Source: JAAZKI01 sp012799905 (GTDB lineage: Bacteria > Verrucomicrobiota > Lentisphaeria > Oligosphaerales > Oligosphaeraceae). Taken from it: a DNA stretch of 64,000 bases. The translations under genes and the position numbers were made by a program. The notes beneath the pieces were generated by a model. That model was not told the DNA's origin. It did not search any database and saw nothing but the letters and a program-made list of their open reading frames with translations. Of this stretch, positions 52,380 to 62,502 are shown piece by piece. Where the stretch lies: positions 310,001 through 374,000 of the forward strand of contig JBMNFR010000009.1 of assembly GCA_050949415.1 (NCBI GenBank). The letters run 5' to 3'. The stretch's first letter is position 1. Every line of letters starts with the position of its first letter.

Positions 52380-53861
52380 ATGGCATTGCTCTCCCGCTCC
52401 ACGCCCTCGCCGCGCCCGGTCCGCGTCCTGCAATTTGGCGAAGGCAACTTTCTGCGCGCCTTCATCGACTGGATGATTCAACGCCTCAACCAAAAGACAG
52501 ACTTCAACGGACAAGTCCGAATCATCCAGCCGTTGCCGCATGGCATGGCCGACCAAATCAACGCCCAGGGCGGACTCTACACGCTCATTCTCCGTGGCAT
52601 CGACAACGGCAAGCCTGTCGAAAACCGTGAAATCATCGACGTGGTCAACGACTGCATTAACCCCTATACGCACTGGTCCGAGGCCGTGCAACTCGCTTGC
52701 AGCCCAGACTTGCGCTTCGTCTTTTCCAACACGACCGAGGCCGGCATCGAATTCAAGCCAGAGTCCTACACCCCGGAAAAATGCCAGAACACCTTTCCCG
52801 CCAAGCTGACCAGCCTCCTCTATGCTCGCTTCCAGGCAGTCAAGGGCGACCGTCAGCGCGGCCTGATCATTATTCCCTGCGAACTAATCGACCATAACGG
52901 CAGCACGCTCAAGGAATGCATCCGCCAGTACGCGGCCCTGTGGCAGCTGCCTGCCGCTTTCACTGCCTGGCTCGACCAAGCCTGCCTCTTCGTCAACACC
53001 CTCGTAGACCGCATTGTCGCCGGCTATCCACGCGCCGAAGCCGCACGCCTGGAGGCTGAACTAGGCTACCAGGACAAACTCATCGACTGCGGCGAAATCT
53101 TCCATCTCTTCGTCATTGAAGGCCCCGCGTCTTTAGAAGACGAACTGCCCTTTGCCAAGGCCGGCCTCAATGTCATCTTCACCGACAACCAAGCCCCGTA
53201 CCGCACCCGCAAAGTGCGCTTTCTGAACGGCGCGCACACCGCCAGCGTCCTGGCCGCAATCTTGGACGGACTGACCTTTGTTGACGAAATGATGGCTGAC
53301 AGGATTTTTGGCGCTTTCGTCGCCCGAGCCATCAACCATGACATCTTTCCGACCGTCAATCTACCGGATGACGAAAAACGCTCCTTTGCCGACTCCGTGC
53401 TCGAACGCTTCCGCAACCCCTACGCCCAGCACCGATTGTTGTCCATCTCCCTCAATTCCGTCTCCAAATGGAAAGTGCGGGTGCTGCCCAGCCTCTTGGA
53501 CTACGTTAAGCTCAAAAACGACTTGCCGCTAACCTTGACTTTCTCCCTGGCTGCCCTGCTCAGATTCTACCAAATCGAACGCATGGACGGCAATACCGCC
53601 GTGGGACGCTCAGTCTTCGGTAAATACCCGATCAACGACTCACCGGAAGTCCTGGACATCTTCGACGCCCTGACCGGCAAACTCGCCGAAGACGCTGATT
53701 TCCATAGCTATGCTGCCGCAGTCCTTGGCGAGACGTCGTTCTGGGGCGATGACCTGAACCGCATCCCCGGACTGACCAACACCGTGGCCTACTATTTGGC
53801 ACATATTCATGTCAAAGGAACCCGCGCCGTTGCCAAGAGTATCCTGCAAGAAATCCGCTGA
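52380..53861 (+). CDS. uxaB: Tagaturonate reductase (altronate oxidoreductase)
   Basis: A 493-aa NAD-dependent enzyme of the mannitol dehydrogenase family that reduces D-tagaturonate to D-altronate in galacturonate breakdown. The N-terminal VRVLQFGEGNFLRAFIDWMI is the family nucleotide-binding start. CELIDHNGSTLKECI and the catalytic KVRFLNGAHTASV (Lys with the Asn-Gly-x-His) are present. Length matches UxaB rather than the shorter fructuronate or mannitol enzymes. AAGG lies 8 bases ahead of ATG. No uxaA or uxaC neighbour is in the window, so the pathway is split. Confidence 0.88.
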   Translation: MALLSRSTPSPRPVRVLQFGEGNFLRAFIDWMIQRLNQKTDFNGQVRIIQPLPHGMADQINAQGGLYTLILRGIDNGKPVENREIIDVVNDCINPYTHWSEAVQLACSPDLRFVFSNTTEAGIEFKPESYTPEKCQNTFPAKLTSLLYARFQAVKGDRQRGLIIIPCELIDHNGSTLKECIRQYAALWQLPAAFTAWLDQACLFVNTLVDRIVAGYPRAEAARLEAELGYQDKLIDCGEIFHLFVIEGPASLEDELPFAKAGLNVIFTDNQAPYRTRKVRFLNGAHTASVLAAILDGLTFVDEMMADRIFGAFVARAINHDIFPTVNLPDDEKRSFADSVLERFRNPYAQHRLLSISLNSVSKWKVRVLPSLLDYVKLKNDLPLTLTFSLAALLRFYQIERMDGNTAVGRSVFGKYPINDSPEVLDIFDALTGKLAEDADFHSYAAAVLGETSFWGDDLNRIPGLTNTVAYYLAHIHVKGTRAVAKSILQEIR

Positions 53862-54014
53862 ACACGACTGGGATAAATTAGCGACCTTGCCGAGCCACCT
53901 GCGCCGCCGCCTCGGTTCTGCCAAGCCAAAACAGCGCTTTTATCCCCGGCCAATCGCATTATATTGTTGTAGACTCAGTGGTTTACGATAACATCATCTA
54001 ACCGAGGACATCTT

Positions 54015-57000
54015 ATGCTGAACAAACACCTCCTTCTGCTCCTGACGCTCACCATTCCACTGGCTGCCGCCCCTGTCATCCTCGAAAACGCTGCCACCCG
54101 CGCATCCTTCGAACCGGAACAGCCCTACGTCTTGACGGAACTGACCGACAAAAAGCTCGGCTTCAACCACATTGCCGCCGATTCCCTGTCACCGACCAGA
54201 GACAGCATCTGGACGCTGACGCTGCGCAACGCTCCCGGCGCCCAGGAAATCATAACCCCGACCCAAGCAAAAGCCGTCTCCCATCAAACCCAGGGCAACA
54301 CCCTCCGCATCACTTGGCAAGGCCTGACCGGAAAAACCATCGCCGCCAACCTGGACTTCACGGCTATCGCCACCCTGCGCGATAACGGCGCCCTGGCCTG
54401 GACATACGAAGTATCAGGAACCGCCAACGGCGTCCTCTGGGAAGTCAGCTACCCACGCATCCGTGCCATCAGCAACCTTGGCAACGACTTCCTGGTCACG
54501 CCAATCTACCTCGGTCGACTGACCCGAAATCCGGCCAAAAATCCGCGAAACGTCAGGGTTAACTATCCCCAAAGCGGCTCCATGCAATTCTATGCGTATT
54601 GGAGCACGCGCGACCTGCGCCAGCCCGAACTGCCCGACGCACCAGTACACGGCACTGCCGAAACCGGCTGGTACCCGGACCAGTCTGACGCCGCCGGGCT
54701 GCTCTACCACGTTGAAGACCCCTTAGGCTATCACAAGCAAATGTACGCCGAAACCACCTCCATCCCTGGACGCCTCTGCCTGACCGTCACCAACATCCCT
54801 GAACTCGATGTCTGGCCCATACCGGAAACAACGGCGCAGCTCCCAGTCGCATACAAAGCGCCCTACCCAGTCCTGGTCAAGCCCTTCCAAGGCGACTACC
54901 ATGACGCCGCCAAAGAATACTTCGCCTGGGCGCGGCAACAGAAATGGTGCGCCGCCGGCCCCATCGGCAGCGACAGTCCGCAGCCACCGACCGCGCCGGA
55001 CGACCTCTCCCGCTGGAAACCAGAATGGTTCCGAAATGCCGGATTCTGGGCTAAATTCTACTTTGAGCCCTATAAAGTCCTCGGCGAATGGGACGCCTAC
55101 CAGGACTGGCTCCGCCTCCCCATCGCCTCGCATTACTACCGCTATAACATCGCCCGTTTTGACGACAACTACCCGGAACACCTGCCCGGCGACTCGTATC
55201 TGCTCAACGGCATGCAAATCGCTAAAGCCATGAACATCTTCCCCATGCCCTACATCAACGGCGTCATCTGGGACGACGACACCCAATCCTGGTTCCGGGA
55301 AAATGGACAAGCCGCAGCCGTGGCCGACGAAAGCGGTAAATACCCAATCTGGGATATCAACAAAGAATACTTCGCCTACATGTGCCCAGCCACCGCGCAA
55401 TGGCAAGCCAAAATGCGCGAAACCACCTGGAAGCAAGTCGCTGAACACGGCATGCGCGGCGTCTATCTCGATTGCCTCGCTGCCACCGCCTCACGACCCT
55501 GCTACAACCCGGACCACGGCCACCCAATCCGCGGAGGACATTATCAGGCTGACGGCAACCGCAAGCTGATGCAAGAACTGCGCCGACATATCCGCCAGTT
55601 CGATCCATACGCCGCCTTCTTCACCGAGGGAATCGGCGAAATGTACCTCGACTGCATGGACGGCTTCCTCACCCTCGACTACACCCGTTCATCTCTGCGC
55701 TCCGGCGAACAAATCCTCCCGGTCTTCAATGCCGTGTACAACTCATACGCCATCAACTTCGGCAGCGACGCCAGCCTGGGCATGCCGCATGACGCCTTTG
55801 CCTTGCAGATGGGCAAGCTCTTCACCTGGGGCAGCGTACCGTTGCTCTCCGCTTCCGTCGCCCTCCCGCCGCAACCCGGCGACCGGAGCGCTGAACTGCT
55901 GCGGGAAATCACCCGGGCCTACTATCTCGTCAGCCGCAGCCTTACCCAATCCGCCTCCTGGCGCCGTCTATCGCAACGGCCTCTCAACAGCGATGCGCCT
56001 GCCTCCTGCCTTGATGTCCAGTCCGCTTCGCACCGCGTCGACTATACGGCCTTGGCTAAACGCCAACGCGCCTGGGAGGGGCCGGCAGTTGTCGCCGGGG
56101 CCTTTGGCACCCCTGACCGCGTCAGCCTGCTCCTGGTCAACGTCACTGACCAGCCCCAGACCGCCATCGTCACCGTCGGCGCTGACCTGTTCGACGGTCA
56201 GCCGGCTGTTCGCGGCCGCAACCTCTGGCCGGAGCCGACCTCTATCCCGGCCAGCGGCGCACACTCCCTCACCCTCGCCCCAGGCAAAGTCGCCATACTG
56301 GCATACGACCGGACGCCGGAGCTGCCGCTTCCGGAACGCCTGCCCCTGCTGGAAAAAGACTGGGAATTGCTCATGGTCAGCCAGGACGGCGACTTCCCGC
56401 AGCCCGAAGTGCCCGAGCATTCCATGTGGAGCTGCCCCGATGCATTCACGCTGAAGCCAGCCAACAGCAACAAAATCCAAATGTTGGTCATGGACGACAA
56501 GGGCGCTCCTATCCGCCGCAAAGGCGTTATCCCCAGCCTGACCGGCGCTAAAACCGAAGGAATCGGCATGCCCCGGCAACGGCTTGAACAGCCCTTCGCC
56601 ATCATCAAGAAACTGCCGCACACCTGCAATTCGAAAGGCGCTCTGGGCATCGTCAGCGGCGGCGACGCCTATTTCCTCAGCGTGCTCTTCCCGCCGGCCG
56701 GCGAAAAGCCGCAATTCCAGACTGCCGTACCGGGGGTCTTCGTCAGCGCCATCGTCGAACTGGAAAATCCCAGTGCCGCCACAGCGGTTTTCCACGCCAA
56801 CAGTGACGCATTTCATCTCTGGCTGCACGAACGCCTGGCCACGCCTCTTCCGGCCAACCAGGCTGTCTACGTCGGCTTCGCCAATTTGGACGATGACGTC
56901 GTCCGCGAAGCTGAACGGCTTTCCGCTGCATACAGCATCCCAGTCGAACCGCTGCTCGCCGCCTGTCGTGAGATGACCCAAACGCCGACGCTGGCCGCCC

Positions 57001-58418
57001 TCTCCCGGCTCAACCTGGCCTTGCAGCAATGGTTCGAAAACTCCTCGCCCTGTCCGGCTTTGTTCGCGCCAGGACGCCCCGGCGCCGAAATCTTCAACCG
57101 CATACAGGCTCTGACCTCGCCGCTGTCCTCGGGCGGTGATGTTGCCCTGCTGCCGGAACACGACTGGCTCGCGCCAGGCATTGACAAGACCATCCGGGCC
57201 GCCCTCCCCGATAAACCTGGCCGCAAGGGCGGCAACCTGAGCTTTTCCGCACTCACCGATGGCGACCGAAAGGCGCTGACCTTGACTCCGCTCCCCGATG
57301 GCGACGGAGTCAAAGTCCTGCTGTCGGAGCAGCGCTATGTCGAACGGCTCCTGCCTTTGGCTGCCTGGAACAAAATCACCGTCGCTGGCCACGTCTTTCT
57401 GCCGGCTGACCTGACCTGGCTGGAAGTCAACCGGCCATACGAACTCCAGACCCAGCCTCTCCCTGCCACCCTGGTGACAGACAAGCAGGCCGGCGCCAGC
57501 CTCAATCTGCGCAATTGGTCGCCGCTTGACCTGAATATCAAAACCACTGTGCAGACGCCTGCGGGATGGAGCGCCAGCGTCGAACCGCAATCTGTCCGCG
57601 TACCGGCCTTAAGCGACCGGAAGGTCACCATCGCGGTCACGGCGCCAACCAATACTCATGGCGGCGAATATCTCCTCAACATCACCACCAATCATCTGGA
57701 CGCCCCTGACGCCGCCTGCCTCGGCACCATCAAAGTCAACCTGGTCGAAAACCTTAACCCGGTTGCCGCCTCCACCCCTGCCGGATTCAAAGACGCCGCC
57801 CCGCCGCAGCTGCGCCGCGCCAACATACTCGCCGGTCATGCCCGAAAAGGCGAAAAAGTCGCCATCACCATTGAAAACCGTCGTGTCACCACCTACACCA
57901 GCACCTTGACCTGGCGTCTGTTAGACGTTACCATGCAACCAATCCAGGAGAAAAAACTCGCTGTTGACAAAACCTTCCAGCTGGAGTTCACCGCCGCTGA
58001 AGAGGGGCCCTTCTACTTGGAAGTCGACGCGCAGCAAGGCTCTGCTGTCGTCACCTCCAACACCCACGTCCTTTCGGAGGGGGCGACCTCAACAGCCAGG
58101 CTCAATCTTTTCTGCTCCCCAATCACCCGCTACTTCTATGTCCCCAAGGACACCCGCGCCTTTACCTTTTTCGCCAAAGACGGCGGCATAGACGAGACCG
58201 CCGAAGTGATCATCACCTCGCCGACCGGCCGCGTCGTCCTCAACCGTGACGGCAACTGGACTTCCGAAAGCAATCGCATCGACGTCCAGGCCGGCGAATC
58301 CGGCAGCGTCTGGTCCATCATTTGCCGCCCTGTCCAGGATGTGTCCATCTGGCTGAACAACGACGCCTCCCCATGGCTGGCCCCATCGCCAGAAGCAGTG
58401 CTCCGCGGAAGACAGTAA
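54015..58418 (+). CDS. Very large secreted glycosidase-like protein (DUF6259 type)
   Basis: A 1467-aa exported protein. The signal peptide is MLNKHLLLLLTLTIPLAAAP. The first ~300 residues are beta-sandwich. A TIM-barrel-like core (about 320-700) contains GVYLDCLAATAS with a likely catalytic Asp and AAFFTEGIGEMYLDCMDGF with a likely Glu, the arrangement of the DUF6259/GH36-like group. Long beta-rich modules follow, including an NPCBM- or Ig-like part near 1180-1320. The end module resembles the C-terminus of the partial protein at position 3. GAGGACATCTT before ATG supports the start. Substrate unknown, probably a plant or animal glycan. Confidence 0.72.
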   Translation: MLNKHLLLLLTLTIPLAAAPVILENAATRASFEPEQPYVLTELTDKKLGFNHIAADSLSPTRDSIWTLTLRNAPGAQEIITPTQAKAVSHQTQGNTLRITWQGLTGKTIAANLDFTAIATLRDNGALAWTYEVSGTANGVLWEVSYPRIRAISNLGNDFLVTPIYLGRLTRNPAKNPRNVRVNYPQSGSMQFYAYWSTRDLRQPELPDAPVHGTAETGWYPDQSDAAGLLYHVEDPLGYHKQMYAETTSIPGRLCLTVTNIPELDVWPIPETTAQLPVAYKAPYPVLVKPFQGDYHDAAKEYFAWARQQKWCAAGPIGSDSPQPPTAPDDLSRWKPEWFRNAGFWAKFYFEPYKVLGEWDAYQDWLRLPIASHYYRYNIARFDDNYPEHLPGDSYLLNGMQIAKAMNIFPMPYINGVIWDDDTQSWFRENGQAAAVADESGKYPIWDINKEYFAYMCPATAQWQAKMRETTWKQVAEHGMRGVYLDCLAATASRPCYNPDHGHPIRGGHYQADGNRKLMQELRRHIRQFDPYAAFFTEGIGEMYLDCMDGFLTLDYTRSSLRSGEQILPVFNAVYNSYAINFGSDASLGMPHDAFALQMGKLFTWGSVPLLSASVALPPQPGDRSAELLREITRAYYLVSRSLTQSASWRRLSQRPLNSDAPASCLDVQSASHRVDYTALAKRQRAWEGPAVVAGAFGTPDRVSLLLVNVTDQPQTAIVTVGADLFDGQPAVRGRNLWPEPTSIPASGAHSLTLAPGKVAILAYDRTPELPLPERLPLLEKDWELLMVSQDGDFPQPEVPEHSMWSCPDAFTLKPANSNKIQMLVMDDKGAPIRRKGVIPSLTGAKTEGIGMPRQRLEQPFAIIKKLPHTCNSKGALGIVSGGDAYFLSVLFPPAGEKPQFQTAVPGVFVSAIVELENPSAATAVFHANSDAFHLWLHERLATPLPANQAVYVGFANLDDDVVREAERLSAAYSIPVEPLLAACREMTQTPTLAALSRLNLALQQWFENSSPCPALFAPGRPGAEIFNRIQALTSPLSSGGDVALLPEHDWLAPGIDKTIRAALPDKPGRKGGNLSFSALTDGDRKALTLTPLPDGDGVKVLLSEQRYVERLLPLAAWNKITVAGHVFLPADLTWLEVNRPYELQTQPLPATLVTDKQAGASLNLRNWSPLDLNIKTTVQTPAGWSASVEPQSVRVPALSDRKVTIAVTAPTNTHGGEYLLNITTNHLDAPDAACLGTIKVNLVENLNPVAASTPAGFKDAAPPQLRRANILAGHARKGEKVAITIENRRVTTYTSTLTWRLLDVTMQPIQEKKLAVDKTFQLEFTAAEEGPFYLEVDAQQGSAVVTSNTHVLSEGATSTARLNLFCSPITRYFYVPKDTRAFTFFAKDGGIDETAEVIITSPTGRVVLNRDGNWTSESNRIDVQAGESGSVWSIICRPVQDVSIWLNNDASPWLAPSPEAVLRGRQ

Positions 58419-58421
58419 GGG

Positions 58422-58466
58422 TGCTGAATGCTGAATGCTGAATGCTGAGGCGCATTTCATAATTCT
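58422..58466 (+). repeat. GAATGCT heptamer plus CATAATT element, short copy
   Basis: Three to four GAATGCT units, GAGGCGCATTT and a single CATAATT, four bases past the stop codon at 58418. It has the same order as 24868-24957 with fewer units of both repeats. Confidence 0.88.
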
Positions 58467-58519
58467 TGTTAATGTGCGAAGTTTTGTGATGAATGCTTGT
58501 AGTATTGGTCACCGATTGA
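58467..58519 (+). repeat. Dispersed repeat, second copy of 52216-52268
   Basis: It shares GTTTTGTGATGAATGCTTGT and AGTATTGGTCACCGATT with 52216-52268, and lacks the right half found there. Confidence 0.9.
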
Positions 58520-58540
58520 TACTGGAAGTTCAGGGCAATC

Positions 58541-58690
58541 TGCGGCGCTAGGCACCCTGGGTAAAGCGCTTTAGTGGACAGTGGACAATGGACTTTAGTG
58601 GACATTAGTAGACATTAGTAGACGATGGACTGTGGACAGAAGTGGACGTTAGTGGCAGTGGACGTGGACGGAAGTGGACAGTAATGGACA
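58541..58690 (+). repeat. Degenerate GTGGAC element, inverted relative to 51181
   Basis: TAGGCACCCTGGGTAAAGCG, then GTGGACAGTGGACAATGGAC and TAGTAGACGATGGACTGTGG follow, in the order expected for the reverse complement of 51181-51333. Confidence 0.9.
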
Positions 58691-58756
58691 TGCGGAGCTT
58701 TCGACACGTATCTTGTACAGGTTTTCAGACGATGAAGATGCATCATGCTTACAGTC

Positions 58757-58853
58757 ATACCCCTTTGCGCCGTAGGCGCTTAACCATGCTTAACCCCAGG
58801 CTTTAGCCTGGGGGAAGGCATACCTCAAAAGTGGTGCCCAGTAAGGGCACTAC
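58757..58853 (+). repeat. Three-hairpin composite element, copy 3
   Basis: GCGCCGTAGGCGC, CCCCAGGC-TTTA-GCCTGGGG, then GTGCCC-AGTAA-GGGCAC and CTAC. It has no adjacent microsatellite. Confidence 0.88.
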
Positions 58854-58917
58854 CGGACGTCTAACAAACAGAACCGCTGTGCCAAATCTCTCTTTCTATC
58901 ACAAGATTCCGCACATT

Positions 58918-59216
58918 ACCAATTTATGTGTCACCCTTCCAGGGCTCCGAATATATGCCATCTCCCCCAGGGCTGCGCCGAGCCTGGCGGCCCGGCTTAC
59001 CCTGGGCTTCTATGTGTCGCCCTCCGGGCTTTTGCCGCTTTGCGGTTGTTGTGGACGTGGTGGACTTTAGTGGACGTTGTGGACGGCGGCTGATGTGGGG
59101 CGTACTGGCGGCCCAAAGGGCCAGCAACATAAAAGCCCAGGGTGAGCGTAGCGAAGCCCTGGGTGAGGCGTATAATAATTTTGAGCCCCGCCAGGGGTGA
59201 CACATAAATTCTGACC
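58918..59216 (-). repeat. Paired element, inverted copy of 50319-50583
   Basis: 58918-59045 is type B (CCCCCAGGGCTGCGCCGAGC, GGCGGCCCGGCTTACCCTGG) and 59095-59216 is type A in reverse (GCCCAGGGTGAGCGTAGCGA). A GTGGAC patch (59050-59090) sits between the halves, which is not in the other copy. The stretch 58854-59482 contains no gene. Confidence 0.9.
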
Positions 59217-59482
59217 AATCCATGCCCTAAATCCAACTGCTTTTTTTAGGATTACAGACAGTAAGCAGGCGCCAACTTGCAAAACGCCCTTGCTACATTA
59301 CATTATTTCGTGTTGTCTTGACTGGCGGAAAAGTGGACTAACCACAAGGGAAAGACAACTTTCTATGCGCCGACCGCCTGGGCCGAAAACCACATTTCGC
59401 CCCAGGCGCTTTTTTTTGCCCGGGGCGTCAAACCAGGAAAGCGCAGGAGGAACTCCTGGACGCTTTCCAAGGAGGCCGCCTT

Positions 59483-61705
59483 ATGATTATGCCCGCATTT
59501 ATCCCCGGCGCCTGGCAGACAGCCGTCGACGTCCGCGACTTCATCCAGAAAAACTATACGCCCTATGAAGGCGACGCGTCCTTTCTGGCTGGCGCGACCG
59601 AACGAACCAAAACCCTGAACGCCAAATACGAACGCCTGAAACGGCTGGAACACGAGCTCGGCGGTGTCGTTGACATTGATACCACCACAGTCTCATCCCT
59701 GCTGAATTACCCGCCCGGCTATCTTGACAAGGACAAGGAAATCATCCTTGGTTTGCAAACCAACCGCCCCTTGAAGCGCGGCGTCAACCCCTTTGGCGGC
59801 ATCCGCATGGCGGAACAAGCCTGCCAAGGCTATGGCTACGAGCTGTCGCCGCAAGTCTTAAAGCATTTCCAGTACCGCACCACCCATAATGATGGCGTGT
59901 TCCGCGTCTACAGCCCTGAAATGCGCGCTGCCCGGCGCTGCGGAGTCATCACCGGCCTGCCCGATTCCTACGGCCGCGGCCGAATCATCGGCGACTACCG
60001 TCGCGTCGCCCTCTATGGCGTCGACGCACTGATTCAACAAAAGGAAGCTGACAAGCTCGCGCTAAGCCGGATGAACATGGATGACGAAAACATCCGCCTG
60101 AGCGAAGAAGTCTACCGCCACATCGACTTTCTCGACAAGTTGAAGCAGATGGCCGCTGCGTATGGCATTGACATCTCCGGCCCGGCTCGTGACGGCCGCG
60201 AAGCCACCCAGTGGGTCTACTTTGCCTATCTGGCCGCCATTAAAGAGCAAAATGGCGCTGCCATGTCCTTAGGGCGGGTCAGCACCTTCCTTGATATCTA
60301 TTTTGAGCGCGACCTGGCAACCGGTCGACTGGACGAAGCAGGAGTCCAGGAAATCATCGACGACTTCGTACTCAAGCTGCGCATGGCGCGGCAGTTGCGC
60401 ACACCCGAATACAACGAGCTGTTCGCCGGCGATCCAATGTGGATCACCGAAGCAATCGGCGGCATGGGCGAGGATGGCCGCACCCTGGTGACGAAAACAT
60501 CGTATCGTTTTCTGAACACGCTGCGCACCCTGGGGCCGGCGCCAGAACCCAACCTGACTGTGCTCTGGTCAAACGCTATGCCGGAAAACTTTAAGAATTT
60601 CTGCGCCGAGCTGTCCATTGAAACAGACTCTCTGCAATACGAAAACGATGACTTGATGCGGACGCGCTATGGCGACGACTATGCCATCGCCTGCTGCGTT
60701 TCAGCAGCCGCCATCGGCAAGCAAATGCAATTTTTCGGGGCGCGTTGCAACTTGGCCAAACTTCTCCTGCTGGCCTTGAATGGAGGCCGCGACGAAATCA
60801 GCGGCGTGCAGGTCGGGCCGGTCGAAACACCAGTCGGCGACGGCGTCTTGGACTATGACGACGTACGCGCCCGTTATCGCCGCTACCTGGAATGGCTGGC
60901 AAACCTCTATGTCAACACCATGAACATCATCCATTACATGCATGACAAATACGCGTACGAAAAAATCCAGATGGCCCTGCACGACACCTGGGTAAAGCGC
61001 TTCATGTCATTTGGCGCGGCTGGCCTCTCGGTGACGGCTGACTCGTTCAGCGCCATCAAGCATGCCCGGGTGACGCCCATCCGAGACGAACGCGGCTTAG
61101 TGACCGACTTCAGCGTTGAGGGCGACTATCCCGCCTACGGCAATGACGATGACCGCGTTGACAGCATTGCCACTGCTCTCTGCGACGAACTGATTGCTGA
61201 ACTGCGCAAGACCCCGGCCTACCGCCAAGCGGAGCATACCCTGTCCATCCTGACCATCACTTCCAATATCGTCTACGGCAAAAAGACCGGCAGCACGCCC
61301 TGTGGTCGCAAGCTCGGCGAGCCGTTTGCGCCGGGCGCCAACCCCATGCATCGGCGCGACTACTCCGGCGCCCTGGCTTCGCTCAATTCCGTAGCTAAGC
61401 TCAACTATGACTCCTGCCGGGATGGCATTTCCAACACCTTCAGCTTGGTGCCGGAATCACTCGGCCACAGCCGAACTGAACAGCGTGACAACCTGGTCAG
61501 CCTGCTCGACGGCTATTTCTCCCAGCCGGCGCACCACCTGAATGTCAATGTCCTCAATCGGGAAAAACTGCTAGACGCCATGGAGCATCCGGAAAAATAC
61601 CCCAATCTGACTATCCGCGTCTCGGGCTATGCCGTCAACTTCAACTCACTCAGCCGTAAACAGCAGGAAGAAGTCCTGAGCCGCACGTATCACGACCGCC
61701 TGTAG
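59483..61705 (+). CDS. pflB: Pyruvate formate-lyase (formate C-acetyltransferase)
   Basis: A 740-aa glycyl-radical enzyme that splits pyruvate with CoA into acetyl-CoA and formate, active only without oxygen. The catalytic cysteine pair is Cys404-Cys405 in AIACCVSAAAIGKQMQFFG. The radical glycine is Gly715 in RVSGYAVNFNSLSRKQQEEV, very close to the E. coli sequence. LSVTADSFSAIKHARV and the overall length also fit PflB rather than glycerol or choline lyases. AAGGAGG lies 8 bases ahead of ATG. It is followed by its activase after 29 bases that include a run of C residues, so they form an operon. Confidence 0.97.
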   Translation: MIMPAFIPGAWQTAVDVRDFIQKNYTPYEGDASFLAGATERTKTLNAKYERLKRLEHELGGVVDIDTTTVSSLLNYPPGYLDKDKEIILGLQTNRPLKRGVNPFGGIRMAEQACQGYGYELSPQVLKHFQYRTTHNDGVFRVYSPEMRAARRCGVITGLPDSYGRGRIIGDYRRVALYGVDALIQQKEADKLALSRMNMDDENIRLSEEVYRHIDFLDKLKQMAAAYGIDISGPARDGREATQWVYFAYLAAIKEQNGAAMSLGRVSTFLDIYFERDLATGRLDEAGVQEIIDDFVLKLRMARQLRTPEYNELFAGDPMWITEAIGGMGEDGRTLVTKTSYRFLNTLRTLGPAPEPNLTVLWSNAMPENFKNFCAELSIETDSLQYENDDLMRTRYGDDYAIACCVSAAAIGKQMQFFGARCNLAKLLLLALNGGRDEISGVQVGPVETPVGDGVLDYDDVRARYRRYLEWLANLYVNTMNIIHYMHDKYAYEKIQMALHDTWVKRFMSFGAAGLSVTADSFSAIKHARVTPIRDERGLVTDFSVEGDYPAYGNDDDRVDSIATALCDELIAELRKTPAYRQAEHTLSILTITSNIVYGKKTGSTPCGRKLGEPFAPGANPMHRRDYSGALASLNSVAKLNYDSCRDGISNTFSLVPESLGHSRTEQRDNLVSLLDGYFSQPAHHLNVNVLNREKLLDAMEHPEKYPNLTIRVSGYAVNFNSLSRKQQEEVLSRTYHDRL

Positions 61706-61734
61706 GCATCCCCCCCCCCAGGAGAAAAACGGCC

Positions 61735-62481
61735 ATGTCCGGACGAGTGCATTCCTATGAGACGATGGGCGCGCTGGACGGTCCCGGACTGCGGCTAGTG
61801 GTCTTCCTGCAAGGATGCCCGCTCCGCTGCCGCTACTGCCATAACCCCGACACCTGGGCGACTGACGCCGGACAGGAAATCAGCGTGGGTGAAATCGTCC
61901 ACCGCATGCAGCGCCTGCGGCCGTACTTTGGCCGACTTGGCGGCCTCACCCTGTCCGGCGGCGAACCGCTCTTGCAACCAGAATTCTGCCGTGAGATTCT
62001 CCACGAATGCCGCCGCCTCGGCATTCACAGCGCCCTGGACACCAGCGGCGGCGTCTGGGACGAGACATGCCGCGAGATCGTCGATCTGGCTGACTTAATC
62101 ATCCTGGACATCAAGGCCACCGCCCCTGCTGCCTGGCAAGCGCTCACCAGCCGCGACGCCTTTGCCGCACTTGCCAGCATGCTGACGCATCTTCGCAGCA
62201 CATCGCATCCGGTCTGGGTTCGACAAGTGGTTGCCCAAGGCCTGAATGATCAGCCCGAAGACATGCTGAAATTACTCAACATAGTCAGCGGACTACGCAT
62301 GGAACGCCTGGAACTGCTGCCCTACCATGACCTGGGACGCAGCAAATGGGAACGCCTCGGCATACCGTACGCAGCCGATAACCTGAAACCGCCTCGGCCA
62401 GAAGTCCTCGCCGCATTGCGAAAAATTATTGCCGACAACTGGCCGGGCGCGGATGCGACCGACCCTGCGACAGCAGGATGA
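61735..62481 (+). CDS. pflA: Pyruvate formate-lyase activating enzyme (radical SAM)
   Basis: A 248-aa radical-SAM enzyme that installs the glycyl radical on PflB. The 4Fe-4S motif is in FLQGCPLRCRYCHNPDTW (Cys28, Cys32, Cys35). The SAM-binding GGLTLSGGEPLLQ and LDTSGGVWD follow, and the tail LLPYHDLGRSKWERLG is typical of PflA. CAGGAGAAAAACGG precedes ATG. Co-transcribed with pflB. It indicates a fermentative anaerobe or facultative organism. Confidence 0.96.
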   Translation: MSGRVHSYETMGALDGPGLRLVVFLQGCPLRCRYCHNPDTWATDAGQEISVGEIVHRMQRLRPYFGRLGGLTLSGGEPLLQPEFCREILHECRRLGIHSALDTSGGVWDETCREIVDLADLIILDIKATAPAAWQALTSRDAFAALASMLTHLRSTSHPVWVRQVVAQGLNDQPEDMLKLLNIVSGLRMERLELLPYHDLGRSKWERLGIPYAADNLKPPRPEVLAALRKIIADNWPGADATDPATAG

Positions 62482-62502
62482 ACGCCGGGAACAGGCCGAG
62501 CA

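Noticed and set aside
55968..57590. Long minus-strand open frame (540 codons) opposite the 1467-aa gene
   Set aside because: Same reason. The plus-strand frame has a signal peptide and domain pattern, while the antisense frame has low-complexity composition only.
61706..61734. Phase-variable poly-C tract between pflB and pflA
   Set aside because: The C run is between genes and ahead of the ribosome site. Length change would not shift a frame, and no promoter element with critical spacing is visible.
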